Notes: generated from the letters alone by a model not told the origin. Shown: positions 41,313-51,072, counted from the stretch's first letter. The stretch is 64,000 bases of DNA from Amycolatopsis japonica (GCF_000732925.1 NZ_CP008953.1:6510001-6574000); one strand, 5' to 3'. Program-made: numbers and translations.

Positions 41313-44300
41313 GGCGGCGTCGTCCAGGGCCTTGATGACGCGCTTCAGCGAGACGGGGTGGGCGGTGCCCAGGGTCTGGGCGAAGAAGCTCACCCGCAGT
41401 TCCTCGATCATCCACCGGATCTCCCGCAGCGCGGGTGACGAAGTGCCCGGCGGGAGCGCGTCCAGCGCGGCCTGGTATTCGTTGCGCAGCCAGGCGATGT
41501 CACCGGTGCGCTGGATGTCCCGGGTCGGCTCGGTCGGGAGCTTCTCCAGCCGCCGCTCGATCCCCCGCAGGTACCGGACGACGTGCTTGAGCCTGTCCTG
41601 CCCCATTTCGGTGACGAAACCCTTGTGCACCAACCCGTCCAGCTGCGCGCGGACGTCGGCGAGCGAGTCCTTCGGGCCGCGGGTGTCGGCCAGCCGGGTC
41701 TCGACGTCGTTGGCCGCGCGCAGGATCTTCTCGACGTTGGTCAGCACGTCGAGCACCCCCGCGTTCAAGCCCGCGCGCACCTTTTCCAGCAGTACGGCGA
41801 AACCGGCCTCGTCCCAACGTGGTCCGCCGTTGTCGGCCACGAGTTTGTCGACCGCGCAATCCACGCAGTCTTCGAGCAACGCCGCCACCGAGCCGTGCGG
41901 ATTCCGGTTCAGCACGAGTTTCGACGAGTTGCCGAGGTTGCGGGTGATGAACTTCATCGGCGACGGGATGTTCAGCCGCAGCATCCGCCGCGTGCCCGCC
42001 CACATCGACTGTTCCTGCTGGCCCGGCGTGTCCAGCAGCCGCACCGCCACGGAACCGCCTTCGTCGACCAGCGCCGGATACGCCTTGACGTCGTGCCCGC
42101 GCTGCTTGCTCGCGAACACCTTCGGCAGTTCGCCGAACGCGGGCGTCGTCAGGCCCTCGCGCTCGATGCTGTCGGCGGCCTTGGAGATCGTCGCGCGCAC
42201 CTGGCCGCTCAGATCCCGTTTGAGCGCCTCGATGTCCTTGCCTTCGGACACCTTCTTGCCGCGCACGTCGACTACGCGGAACGTCATCTTCAGATGCTCA
42301 GGAACCGTCGACAGCTGCCAGGCGTCATCCGGGATCACCACCCCGCGCAACGCTTCCAGCTCGTCGGCGACGGCGTGCAGCAGCGGCCCGTCGGCAGGGC
42401 CGACCCTCGACAACACCAGTTTCGCGTGGTCGGGGGCCGGCACGAAGTTGCGCCGGATCGCCTTGGGCAGCGACTTGATCAGCTGCGTCACCAGTTCTTC
42501 GCGCAGGCCGGGGACCTGCCAGTCGAAGCCGTCCGAGGTCACCTGGTTCAGCACCGGCAGCGGGATGTGCACGGTGACACCGTCCGCGTCGGCACCCGGC
42601 TCGAACTGGTACGTGAGCTTGAAGGTCTGCGTGCCCTGTGTCCAGAAGTCGGGGTAGTCGGCCTCGCGCACGCCGCCCGCGGTCTCGTTGATGAGCATCG
42701 TCTTCTCGAAGCTCAGCAGGTCGGGCTCGGTGTGCCGCGCCTTCTTCCACCAGCTGTCGAAATGCCGCGCGGACACGACGTCGGCCGGGACGCGCTGGTC
42801 GTAGAACTCGAACAACGTCTCGTCGTCGACCAGGATGTCGCGACGGCGGGCCCGGTTCTCCAGGTCCTCGACCTCGTCGAGCAGCGCGCGGTTCTCGCGG
42901 AAGAAGTGGTGGCGGGTCTCCCAGTCGCCCTCGACCAGCGCGTGCCGGATGAACAGCTCGCGGCTCACCTCGGGATCGATGCGCCCGTAGTTCACCCGGC
43001 GGTCGGCGACGAGCGGGACGCCGTACAGCGTCACCTTCTCCGTCGCCATCACCGCGCCCTGCTTGCGCTCCCAGTGCGGCTCGGAATAGTTCCGCTTCAC
43101 GACGTGCCCGGCGAGCGGCTCGACCCATTCCGGCTCGATCCGCGCGTTCACCCGGCCCCACAGGCGCGAGGTCTCGACCAGTTCGGCCGACATGACGAAC
43201 CGCGGCTGCTTCTTGAACAACGCCGACCCCGGGAACACCGAGAACCGGGCCCCGCGCGCGCCGAGGTAGTCGCCCTTGGCCGGATCCTTGAGGCCGACAT
43301 GCGACAACAGCCCGGCGATCAGCGACGTGTGCACACGTTGCGGATCGGCCGGGCCGGAGGTACTGAGCGTGATGCCGAGCGGTTTGGCCAGCTGACGCAG
43401 CTGGCTGAAGATGTCCTGCCATTCGCGGATGCGCAGGTAGTTCAGGTACTCGTTGCGGCACATCCGGCGGAACTGGTTGGTGGACAACGCCTTCTGCTGC
43501 TCGCTGACGTACTCCCACAGGTTGAGGTACGCCAGGAAGTCCGACGTCTTGTCCGCGAACCGCGCGTGCTGCTCGTCCGCCGCCTGCTGCTTCTCCGCCG
43601 GCCGCTCACGCGGGTCCTGAATGGACAGTGCGGCCGCGATGATCATCACTTCGCGGACGCAGCCGTTGCGCGAGGCCTCCAGCACCATCCGCGCCATCCG
43701 CGGGTCCACCGGGAGCAGCGCGAGTTTGCGGCCGGTCTCGGTGAGCTTCTTGCCGTCCGACATCTCGAACGCGCCGAGCTCCTGCAGCAGCTGGACGCCG
43801 TCGGTGACCTGGCGGCGATCCGGCGGCTCCACGAAGGGGAACGCAGCGATGTCGCCGAGACCGAGCGAAGTCATCTGCAGGATGACCGACGCGAGGTTGG
43901 TCCGCAGGATCTCCGGATCGGTGAACTCGGGCCGGGCGTCGAAGTCGTCCTCGGAGTACAGACGGATGCAGATACCGTCCGACGTCCGGCCGCAGCGGCC
44001 CTTGCGCTGGTTCGCCGACGCCTGCGAGACCGGCTCGATCGGCAGCCGCTGCACCTTGGTGCGGTGGCTGTAGCGCGAGATCCGGGCGGTGCCGGGGTCC
44101 ACGACGTACTTGATACCCGGCACGGTCAGCGACGTCTCGGCGACGTTCGTCGCGAGTACGACGCGCCGCCCGGTGTGTCGCTGGAACACCCGATGCTGGT
44201 CCGACGACGAAAGCCGCGCGTACAGCGGCAGGATCTCGGTATTCCTCAGGTCCTGTTTGGACAGCGCGTCCGCCGCGTCGCGGATCTCCCGCTCACCGGA

Positions 44301-45188
44301 CAGGAACACCAGGATGTCGCCCGGTCCCTCGTGCTGGAGTTCGTCGACGGCGTCACAGATGGCCTGTGTCTGGTCCCGGTCCTGATCGGCGTCCGGATCG
44401 TCCGGGTCGATGATCGGCCGGTAGCGGACCTCCACCGGATACGTCCGGCCCGAGACCTCCACGATCGGCGCGTCGTCGAAGTGCTTGGAGAACCGCTCCG
44501 GGTCGATCGTCGCCGAGGTGATGATCACCTTGAGGTCGGGGCGCCGCGGCAAAAGCTGCTTGACGTAGCCGAGGATGAAGTCGATGTTGAGGCTGCGCTC
44601 GTGCGCCTCGTCGATGATCAGCGTGTCGTACTGCCGCAGCATCCGGTCGGTCTGGATCTCGGCGAGCAGGATGCCGTCGGTCATCAGCTTGACCAGCGTG
44701 TCCTGGCCGGACTGGTCGGTGAACCGGACCTTGTAGCCGACGGTCTCGCCGAGTTCGGTGTTCAGCTCGGAGGCGATGCGATCGGCGACCGTGCGCGCGG
44801 CCAGCCGCCGCGGCTGCGTGTGCCCGATCTGGCCCCGGATGCCGCGGCCGAGTTCGAGGCAGATCTTGGGCAGCTGGGTCGTCTTGCCCGACCCGGTCTC
44901 CCCCGCGACGATCACCACCTGGTGGTCGCGGATGGCCTCGGCGATCTCGTCCTTGCGCTGGCTGACGGGCAGCTCTTCGGGGAAGGAGATCTTCGGGACG
45001 CCGTCACGCCTGCGCGTGATCCGGAGTTCGGCGGCCTCGATGTCGGCCTCGATCTGCGCGGTGACGCTCTGGGCGTTACGCGCTTTGCGGGCACCGTCGA
45101 GCCGGCGCCGGAGGCGGTGCTCGTCGCGCGACATCAATTCGGGCAGGCGAGCGCGCAGGGCGCCGAGCGGGGAAGGTTGAGCAGCCAT
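41304..45188 (-). CDS. hrpA: ATP-dependent RNA helicase HrpA
   Basis: About 1294 residues, the usual HrpA size. DEAH-box motifs in order: I, VAGETGSGKTTQLPK; Ia, TQPRRLAA; II, IIDEAHERSL; III, TSATIDPE; VI, QRKGRCGRTSDG. HA2/ratchet, OB-fold and the long HrpA-specific C-terminal DUF3418 region follow. In E. coli HrpA acts on stalled ribosomes and mRNA; the same is presumed here. Start MAAQPSPLG at 45188 (GTG at 45197 possible). The last two residues and stop lie within a repeat palindrome. Confidence 0.96.
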   Translation of the reverse strand: MAAQPSPLGALRARLPELMSRDEHRLRRRLDGARKARNAQSVTAQIEADIEAAELRITRRRDGVPKISFPEELPVSQRKDEIAEAIRDHQVVIVAGETGSGKTTQLPKICLELGRGIRGQIGHTQPRRLAARTVADRIASELNTELGETVGYKVRFTDQSGQDTLVKLMTDGILLAEIQTDRMLRQYDTLIIDEAHERSLNIDFILGYVKQLLPRRPDLKVIITSATIDPERFSKHFDDAPIVEVSGRTYPVEVRYRPIIDPDDPDADQDRDQTQAICDAVDELQHEGPGDILVFLSGEREIRDAADALSKQDLRNTEILPLYARLSSSDQHRVFQRHTGRRVVLATNVAETSLTVPGIKYVVDPGTARISRYSHRTKVQRLPIEPVSQASANQRKGRCGRTSDGICIRLYSEDDFDARPEFTDPEILRTNLASVILQMTSLGLGDIAAFPFVEPPDRRQVTDGVQLLQELGAFEMSDGKKLTETGRKLALLPVDPRMARMVLEASRNGCVREVMIIAAALSIQDPRERPAEKQQAADEQHARFADKTSDFLAYLNLWEYVSEQQKALSTNQFRRMCRNEYLNYLRIREWQDIFSQLRQLAKPLGITLSTSGPADPQRVHTSLIAGLLSHVGLKDPAKGDYLGARGARFSVFPGSALFKKQPRFVMSAELVETSRLWGRVNARIEPEWVEPLAGHVVKRNYSEPHWERKQGAVMATEKVTLYGVPLVADRRVNYGRIDPEVSRELFIRHALVEGDWETRHHFFRENRALLDEVEDLENRARRRDILVDDETLFEFYDQRVPADVVSARHFDSWWKKARHTEPDLLSFEKTMLINETAGGVREADYPDFWTQGTQTFKLTYQFEPGADADGVTVHIPLPVLNQVTSDGFDWQVPGLREELVTQLIKSLPKAIRRNFVPAPDHAKLVLSRVGPADGPLLHAVADELEALRGVVIPDDAWQLSTVPEHLKMTFRVVDVRGKKVSEGKDIEALKRDLSGQVRATISKAADSIEREGLTTPAFGELPKVFASKQRGHDVKAYPALVDEGGSVAVRLLDTPGQQEQSMWAGTRRMLRLNIPSPMKFITRNLGNSSKLVLNRNPHGSVAALLEDCVDCAVDKLVADNGGPRWDEAGFAVLLEKVRAGLNAGVLDVLTNVEKILRAANDVETRLADTRGPKDSLADVRAQLDGLVHKGFVTEMGQDRLKHVVRYLRGIERRLEKLPTEPTRDIQRTGDIAWLRNEYQAALDALPPGTSSPALREIRWMIEELRVSFFAQTLGTAHPVSLKRVIKALDDAARI

Positions 45189-45257
45189 GACCGGCACCAG
45201 GATAGCCGTGCGTCACGATCCGGGCCTCCGAATATCCCGCACGTCACCACCACCCCA

Positions 45258-45323
45258 CGCATTTTCGTCCTCTGGATGCGGTAGTCGGCAGCGCGAACTA
45301 CCGCATCCAGAGGACTAAATGCG
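45258..45323. repeat. Long hairpin of the CGCATTTAG family
   Basis: Arms 45258-45285 and 45297-45323 (28 and 27 nt, one bulge and one mismatch) run from CGCATTT through GTCCTCTGGATGCGGTAGT. The right arm encodes the final codons and TAG stop of the lactate monooxygenase-like gene. It also separates that gene from the promoter side of hrpA and should act as terminator. Confidence 0.78.
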
Positions 45324-46478
45324 GGTGAGGGAGGCCGGAGTGAGGTCGGCGAGCCGCCGGTGTCCGGACAGGCCCATGGTCAGGTCGAGGTCGGCGAGCA
45401 GGCTCCGCAGCACGTGCCGGACGCCGTCCTCCCCCGCGTGCGCCAGGCCGTACACCCACGGCCGCCCGACCAGCACGGCCTTCGCCCCGAGCGCGAGCGC
45501 CTTGGCGATGTCGGCGCCGGTACGGATCCCGGAGTCGAACAGGATCTCCAGCCGGTCGCCCACCGCCGCCACGATCTCCGGGAGCGCGTCGAGCGACGCG
45601 ATCGCGCCGTCGACCTGGCGGCCGCCGTGGTTGGACACGACGATCCCGTCCATCCCGGCGTCCACGGCGCGGCGCGCGTCGTCGGGGTGCTGGATGCCCT
45701 TGAGCACGATCGGCCCGTCCCAGTGCTCGCGCAGGAACGGCAGCCGGTCCCAGGTGCTGTCGGTGCCGGTGATCATCGAGATCCAGCGCAGGATCGCGGT
45801 CGGCGCGTCTTCTTCCGGCGTCTTCTCCAGCAGGCCGCGGAACACCGGGTCGCTCAGCGGGACGCCGAGCCCTTCGCCCTTGATGAACGGCAGGTACGCG
45901 TGGTCGAGGTCGTTCGGGCGCCACGCGAGCGTCCAGGTGTCGAGGGTGACGACGAGCGTGGTGAACCCGGCGGCCTTCGCCCGCGCCAGGATGCTCGCGC
46001 AGACGTCGTTGTCCGTCGGCCAGTACAGCTGGAACCAGCGCGGCCCCTCACCACTGGCCTCGGCGACGTCCTCGATGCTCGTGGACGACGCCGTCGACAT
46101 GACGTAGGGCAGGCCGACCGACGCCGCGGCACGCGCGGCCGCCGGTTCGGCGCCCTCGTGGACGATCGACTGGACGCCGACCGGCGCCAGCAGTACCGGC
46201 GCCGGAACGGGCGTGCCCAGGACCGTCGTGGACAGATCTCGTTCGGTGGCGCCGGTGAGCATCCGCGGCACCAGGCGCCAGCGGTCGAAGGCCTCGCGGT
46301 TGGCCCGGGCGGTGGCGCCGGAACCGGCCGAACCGGCGACGTACCAGAACGGTCCAGGCTCCAGGATCTCCCGCGCCGACTCCTCCAGTTTCGTGGCGTC
46401 GGTCGAGCAAGGCGGGAAGGCGCCGCCGAGTCCCTGCAGGTAGATCTCGTTCTGGTAGCCGCCGAACCGCTCCGTCAC
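45315..46478 (-). CDS. Lactate 2-monooxygenase-like FMN alpha-hydroxyacid oxidase
   Basis: About 387 residues from GTG behind GAGGAGG. FMN-binding TIM barrel of the glycolate oxidase/lactate dehydrogenase family. Close similarity to the mycobacterial lactate monooxygenase pattern: YQNEIYLQGLGG, RMLTGATERDLS, VLLAPVGVQ, TLDTWTLAWRPNDL, LKGIQHPDDARRAVDAG, catalytic SNHGGRQVDG and FDSGIRTGAD. The reaction would be oxidation of L-lactate (to acetate, CO2 and water if a true monooxygenase). Its C-terminus LTRI-stop comes from a repeat palindrome. Confidence 0.9.
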   Translation of the reverse strand: MTERFGGYQNEIYLQGLGGAFPPCSTDATKLEESAREILEPGPFWYVAGSAGSGATARANREAFDRWRLVPRMLTGATERDLSTTVLGTPVPAPVLLAPVGVQSIVHEGAEPAAARAAASVGLPYVMSTASSTSIEDVAEASGEGPRWFQLYWPTDNDVCASILARAKAAGFTTLVVTLDTWTLAWRPNDLDHAYLPFIKGEGLGVPLSDPVFRGLLEKTPEEDAPTAILRWISMITGTDSTWDRLPFLREHWDGPIVLKGIQHPDDARRAVDAGMDGIVVSNHGGRQVDGAIASLDALPEIVAAVGDRLEILFDSGIRTGADIAKALALGAKAVLVGRPWVYGLAHAGEDGVRHVLRSLLADLDLTMGLSGHRRLADLTPASLTRI

Positions 46479-46491
46479 CCAGGCCTCCTCG

Positions 46492-47700
46492 TCACGTCGC
46501 CCTGGCCGGCTCGTCGCGGCGGGTCGAGCCTCGGACAATACTCGCCGGTAGCAACCAGGTGAGTTTCTCCGAGCGGATGACCGCGACTGGACCGATCACG
46601 GCCAGCAGGAGAACATAGCCCGCGACGAACGGCGCGACCCGCGAGTCGAGCCCGGCCGCGGTCGCCATCGCCGCGAGCACCAGCGAGAACTCGCCCCTGG
46701 TGAGCACGGTCAGCCCGATGTTCACCCCGGCCTGGCGATCGAACCCGTTCACCCGCGCGGCCAGCGCGCCCGCGCCCAGGTTCAGCACGATCGTCAGCGC
46801 CACCGCGATCAGCACCGGCACGACCACCGAGCCGACCGCGTTCGGGTCGATGCTGAGCCCGAAGATGAAGAAGAACAGCGCGCCGAACGCGTCCCGCAGC
46901 GGGAGCACCAGCTTGTGGATACGCGGCGCGACCTTCGAGCCGCCGAGCATCATGCCGACCATGAACGCGCCGATGGCGTCGGACACCCCGACCTCCTCGG
47001 CGACGGCGGCGCCCATGACCGCGACCCCGACGAAGCAGACGGTCAGCAGTTCGTCGTCGGCCGAGCCGAACAGCTTCGACACCACCCGGCCGCCCCAGCG
47101 GGCGAGCGCGGCCATCACGATCAGGAACGCGAAGGCCTTGCCGAAGTCGGCGAGCGCCGAACCGAAGCTCCCGGCGCCGGACAGCACCGGCTGCAGCAAT
47201 GCCAGGTAGAGGGCGAGGAAGATGTCCTCGATCACGATGATGCCCATGATCAGCCGGGATTCGGGGTTGTCCATCCGGCGGGATTCGAGCAGGAGTTTGG
47301 TGACGATCGCCGACGACGAGATCCCGATGGCACCGGCGATGACCAGCGCTTCCCTGGTCCCCCAGCCGAGCAGGAAACCGAACGCGAGCCCGCCGCCGAT
47401 GTTCAGGATCAGGTAGATCAGCCCGGACCAGACGAGTTTGCGCCCGCCCTTCGCCAGATCGTCGAGGGAGAACTCGAGGCCGAGGTAGAACAGGAGGAAG
47501 ACGAGGCCGAGCCCGGCGAGCACACCGAGCTCTTTCGGATCGTCCACAAGGGACAGTCCGGGGGTGTTGGGGCCGAAGACGAAACCGGCCAGCATGAACA
47601 GGGGGATCGTGGGCAGCCCGATACGGGCGCCGGCTCTGGCGATGACACCGGCGGCGAGGAACGCCCCGCCGACGGCCAGCAGGGCATGACCGGAACTCAT
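46492..47700 (-). CDS. CPA2-family cation:proton antiporter
   Basis: 402 residues with about 12 membrane helices. KefB/GerN-like: LPTIPLFMLAGFVFGPNTPG, FLLFYLGLEFSLDDL, GIIVIEDIFLALYLALLQPV (antiport core with the conserved acidic residue) and VGVSDAIGAFMVGMMLGG. There is no C-terminal RCK/TrkA domain. GGAGGTCTCC precedes the ATG. It would exchange K or Na for protons. A small secreted or anchored protein gene lies just upstream on the same strand, so the two may be cotranscribed. Confidence 0.92.
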   Translation of the reverse strand: MSSGHALLAVGGAFLAAGVIARAGARIGLPTIPLFMLAGFVFGPNTPGLSLVDDPKELGVLAGLGLVFLLFYLGLEFSLDDLAKGGRKLVWSGLIYLILNIGGGLAFGFLLGWGTREALVIAGAIGISSSAIVTKLLLESRRMDNPESRLIMGIIVIEDIFLALYLALLQPVLSGAGSFGSALADFGKAFAFLIVMAALARWGGRVVSKLFGSADDELLTVCFVGVAVMGAAVAEEVGVSDAIGAFMVGMMLGGSKVAPRIHKLVLPLRDAFGALFFFIFGLSIDPNAVGSVVVPVLIAVALTIVLNLGAGALAARVNGFDRQAGVNIGLTVLTRGEFSLVLAAMATAAGLDSRVAPFVAGYVLLLAVIGPVAVIRSEKLTWLLPASIVRGSTRRDEPARAT

Positions 47701-47743
47701 GGAGACCTCCGATGGATGGCTGATGCGGGCAGAAAGACGCCGA

Positions 47744-48055
47744 TCAGCGCGGAGGTGCCCGTGCGGGCGCCTGGGGCACCGCACGGGTGATGACGACGGG
47801 TTCGCCCTGCTCAGGGACGTGGCCGGCGTCGGGGAGGTCGACGGTCTCCGCTTCGGCGGGAGCGTCGGCGAGGGGAACGGCCTGCCCGCCGTGGAAGGCG
47901 GGCAGCGGATGGGTCGCGAAAACGGCGACGGGATCTTCCTTCGCGGCCCGGCCGTGCCCATGGGGAACGGTCGGCGTGACGAAGGCGAAGACGAGCAAGA
48001 TCAGCAGGAAGAAGACGGAACGGTGCCGTGCGGCGGGGGCACGGGTCGTCGTCAT
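47744..48055 (-). CDS. Small hypothetical exported or membrane-anchored protein
   Basis: 103 residues. A basic start (MTTTRAPAARHR) precedes a strong hydrophobic segment (SVFFLLILLVFAFVTPTV), then a His-containing, proline- and alanine-rich tail without predicted structure. It looks like a signal-anchor protein. TATAAA (complement of 48078-48083) gives a plausible promoter 20-30 nt upstream, inside a 20-mer shared with position 9735. It lies 43 nt upstream of the antiporter gene on the same strand. Family not recognised. Confidence 0.55.
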   Translation of the reverse strand: MTTTRAPAARHRSVFFLLILLVFAFVTPTVPHGHGRAAKEDPVAVFATHPLPAFHGGQAVPLADAPAEAETVDLPDAGHVPEQGEPVVITRAVPQAPARAPPR

Positions 48056-48104
48056 CTGCCCGCCACTTTACCAGTCCTTTATAGACATATCGACGAGGGA
48101 TCCG

Positions 48105-48665
48105 TCACGGCTCGCGCCACATGGGCTGCATCGGCGGCCCGCCGTCGACCGCGAAGGCCGGCCCGTGATCACGGAAACCCAGCCGCCGGTACAGTTTCGC
48201 GCTCTCCGGGCTGCTCGCCTCCAGGTACGCGGGCGCGGGGGCGTACCGGTCGAGCCCGTGCCGCAGCAACCGGGCGCCGATCCCTCGCCGCTGTGCCTTC
48301 TCGCGGACGCCGATGAACTGCGCGTGGTGGTACTCGCCGCCAGGGGCTCGCTCCGTCATCAAGTCGAACAACGCGATGAGCCTGCCGAGCTCTTCCCCGG
48401 TGAGCCCGGCGAACGCGGCCCCGTCGAGGTCGTCCTCGCCGCCGGGCGTCCAGACGACGGCGGCGGAAAGGTCGTCGGTGACGTCGACGTGGCCGCCGAC
48501 GGCGAGCGCTCCCGCCAGCACCGCCCGGTGGAAGATCCGCTGCCCCACCGCGCGCCGCTCGTCACCGGGGAAGACCCACACACTGACCGGGTCGTCCTGG
48601 AAGGCCTCGGCCAGCACATCGATCACAGTGTCCATTTCGGACGGTTCCGCCGCGCGTACGATCAT
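48105..48665 (-). CDS. GNAT family N-acetyltransferase
   Basis: 186 residues. GNAT fold with acetyl-CoA pyrophosphate loop motif VREKAQRRGIGARLLRHGL (Q/RxxGxG/A) and the terminal YLEASSPESAKLYRRLGF segment. ATG overlaps the stop of the permease gene by 4 nt (ATGA), so the two are translationally coupled; the substrate may be an amine or amino acid imported by that permease, but this is inference. Confidence 0.9.
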   Translation of the reverse strand: MIVRAAEPSEMDTVIDVLAEAFQDDPVSVWVFPGDERRAVGQRIFHRAVLAGALAVGGHVDVTDDLSAAVVWTPGGEDDLDGAAFAGLTGEELGRLIALFDLMTERAPGGEYHHAQFIGVREKAQRRGIGARLLRHGLDRYAPAPAYLEASSPESAKLYRRLGFRDHGPAFAVDGGPPMQPMWREP

Positions 48666-50134
48666 CTTCCCGTCCTCAGCTTGACCGGTTCTTCGTCTTC
48701 TTCGAGTGGGCCGCCGATGGCGGCGTACGTCTCGGGATCCCTCGTCCGCAACACTTCCGCGCGCAGGAAGCCCACCAGCGCGGCGACGAGCACGAGACCG
48801 GGCAGCCCCCAGCGCAACAGGAACGTGCCGGCCGGGCCGAGCAGCAGATCGAAGTTGAGCAGGATCAGCGCCAGGACGGCCGACAGCGCGAGGATCGCCA
48901 GCGACGGCGCGATCCAGCGGCGCCAGGCGTTTTCGGCGTGACGACGCCGTTTGAAAAAGCCGATCACCGAAAGCGAGACGGCGATCATGATCACCACGAC
49001 ACCGGTGGACGCCGTCGTGCCGAGCCAGGTGAACAGTTCGGTCACCGGGTCGCGGCCCGCGATCGCGAAGAGCGACACGACCACCAGCGCGAGCGCGGTC
49101 TGCGTGAGCGAACCGGCGACCGGCGCGCCGGTGCGTTTGCTGGTCTTGGCCAGCGAACGCGGCAACAGCCCTTCCCTGCCCAGCGCGAAGAAGTACCGCG
49201 CGACGGCGTTGTGGAAGCTCAGCAGCGCCGCGCACTGGCCGGTCACGAACAGCGTGTACGCGACGTCGGAGAACGTGCCGCCGAGATGTTCGCCCGCCAG
49301 GTTGAACAGCAGATCCGGCCCCTGGGCGGCCGCGGTCGTCACGATGACGTCCGGCCCGGCGCCCACGGCCAGCGCGAGCGACGAGACGACGTAGAGCACC
49401 GCGGTGAGCGCGATCGCGGCGAACGTCGCCCGGCCGACCGTGCGGCTGGGTTCCCGGGTCTCCTCGCCGTAGGTCGCCGCGCCCTCGAAGCCGATGAACG
49501 CGGCCGCGGAGAACGCGAACACCGCGCCCACCCCGGTGGTGAACAGGCTCGACGGTTCCAGCGGGACCAGGGAAACGCTGCCACCGGCCGGATTCGAGAA
49601 CAACGCGATGTCGACGATCGCGACGACGGCCACCTCGAGGCACAGCGCCACCCCGAGCACCTTGGCGTTGAGATCGACCCGCAGGACGCCGAGCGCGCCG
49701 ACGAGAAGCACCATCACCAGCGCGCACAACCACCACGGCGGCGGGGATCCGGTGAGTGTGCCCAGCCAGGTCGACACCGACCAGCCGAACAGGCCGTAGA
49801 TGCTGATCTGGATGGCGTTGTAGGAGATCAGCGTGACGAACGCGATCCCGGCGCCGGTGGATTTGCCGACCCCGTTGGCGACGTACGGGTAGAAGGCGCC
49901 CGCGTTGGTGATGTAGCGGCTCATCGCCGCGTACCCGACCGCGAACAGGCCCAGGATCGGGGCGAGCAGAAGGAACGACAACGGCACCCCGATGCTGCCG
50001 GTGACCGCGTAGTTCGTCGGGACCCCGCCCGCGATGGCGAAGAGCGGACCCGCCGCGGCCACCACGAAGAACACGATCTGGGCGGCCCCGAGCCGCCGAT
50101 GACCGAGACCGCGCCGCGGTCTTTGCGTACCCAT
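48662..50134 (-). CDS. APC-family amino acid/amine permease
   Basis: 490 residues with 12 membrane helices. The TM1 motif VAAAGPLFAIAGGVP, TM6 FIGFEGAATYGEETREPSRTVGRA and FALGREGLLPRSLAKTSKRTGAP are standard for APC transporters. GGGGGGACGGG precedes the ATG at 50134. Coupled to a GNAT acetyltransferase gene. Substrate not assignable; eukaryote-like amine uptake and ethanolamine-type transport are both possible. Confidence 0.92.
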   Translation of the reverse strand: MGTQRPRRGLGHRRLGAAQIVFFVVAAAGPLFAIAGGVPTNYAVTGSIGVPLSFLLLAPILGLFAVGYAAMSRYITNAGAFYPYVANGVGKSTGAGIAFVTLISYNAIQISIYGLFGWSVSTWLGTLTGSPPPWWLCALVMVLLVGALGVLRVDLNAKVLGVALCLEVAVVAIVDIALFSNPAGGSVSLVPLEPSSLFTTGVGAVFAFSAAAFIGFEGAATYGEETREPSRTVGRATFAAIALTAVLYVVSSLALAVGAGPDVIVTTAAAQGPDLLFNLAGEHLGGTFSDVAYTLFVTGQCAALLSFHNAVARYFFALGREGLLPRSLAKTSKRTGAPVAGSLTQTALALVVVSLFAIAGRDPVTELFTWLGTTASTGVVVIMIAVSLSVIGFFKRRRHAENAWRRWIAPSLAILALSAVLALILLNFDLLLGPAGTFLLRWGLPGLVLVAALVGFLRAEVLRTRDPETYAAIGGPLEEDEEPVKLRTGR

Positions 50135-50326
50135 GGACCCGTCCCCCCGGACGTCGGTTTGGCGGTGTGTGGACGTTCTTGATCTTGCGAAGCCATCCCA
50201 CCCTAGGGCCGAGCCCCCCGGCGAGGTACGTCCGTTCAGGCTAAAAACGGACCTCGGGTCGCAGTGGTGCACGCACTACCGCTACTTTGGCCGTCCCGCA
50301 CCACAACGCCGGAGGGCGTGCCATTC

Positions 50327-50968
50327 ATGCGTCGGCTGACCTTGGTCGATTCCCTGTTCTTTCTCGCCCACGACGAGTTCACCGGAAAACCCGCGCTGCG
50401 CCGCACGGGACTCGGCATCGGAATGGCCGGTTCCGCGCTCTGCGATCTCCTCCTCGCCGAGCGGATCACCGTGGAACGCAAGCGAATCCGCCCGCTGTCA
50501 CGACGCGGCCTCGCCCATCCCCCGCTCGACGGGGTGTTCTCGGAAATCCTCCGCGAACGCGAACGGCACACCGTCCGGGAATGGGTCACCCATCTCCGGC
50601 ACGACCTCGGGGAAACGGTCGCGGACAATCTGCTCGCCGCCGGCGTGATCGACCGCGAGACCGACCGGATGCTCATCCGGAAGAATCACCGGTACCCGCC
50701 GCGGGATCTGCTGATGTCGACGGCGGCGCGCAGCAAGGTGCGGGCGGCCGTCCTCGGCACCGAACAGCCGGATCCGCATTCGGTCTGCCTGGCCCTGCTG
50801 GCCTGGACCATCGGGCTCGACGACTTCTGCGAACCGGAACTCGACCGGGCGGGCCTGCGCGCCTGGGCCGAGTCCACCCATCGGGACCTTCCGAAGGCGC
50901 TGGCCGAACTGATCTCGGGGGTCGACGCGGTGTGCGCCGCCGTCGTCTACACCGGCGACCGCCGGTAA
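50327..50968 (+). CDS. GPP34 (Golgi phosphoprotein 3-like) domain protein
   Basis: 213 residues matching the GPP34 family: LVDSLFFLAHDEFTGKP, LGIGMAGSALCDLLLAERI and the RKNHRYPPRD region. Eukaryotic GOLPH3 binds phosphoinositides; the many actinobacterial paralogues have no settled function and are probably peripheral membrane proteins. GGAGG precedes the ATG by 11 nt. Divergent from the permease gene across 190 bp. Confidence 0.88.
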   Translation: MRRLTLVDSLFFLAHDEFTGKPALRRTGLGIGMAGSALCDLLLAERITVERKRIRPLSRRGLAHPPLDGVFSEILRERERHTVREWVTHLRHDLGETVADNLLAAGVIDRETDRMLIRKNHRYPPRDLLMSTAARSKVRAAVLGTEQPDPHSVCLALLAWTIGLDDFCEPELDRAGLRAWAESTHRDLPKALAELISGVDAVCAAVVYTGDRR

Positions 50969-51072
50969 CGAAAATCTTCGACCGGCTCTCCCCCTTGCCG
51001 GAAACTGTCACCCGTGGTTATCGTGTGCCCACGCCGCAGCAACACCTGATGAGAAAATGACAATTCTCTGCG

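Noticed and set aside
41583..45284. A very long plus-strand reading frame (over 1200 codons)
   Set aside because: It lies exactly opposite hrpA, whose helicase motifs are all intact; the plus-strand translation is a low-complexity Arg/Asp/Gly/Val-rich shadow caused by GC-rich codon bias.
48105..50201. Apparent fusion of an acetyltransferase to a 500-residue upstream domain
   Set aside because: The upstream part is an out-of-frame shadow of the APC permease gene; the acetyltransferase starts at an ATG overlapping the permease stop.
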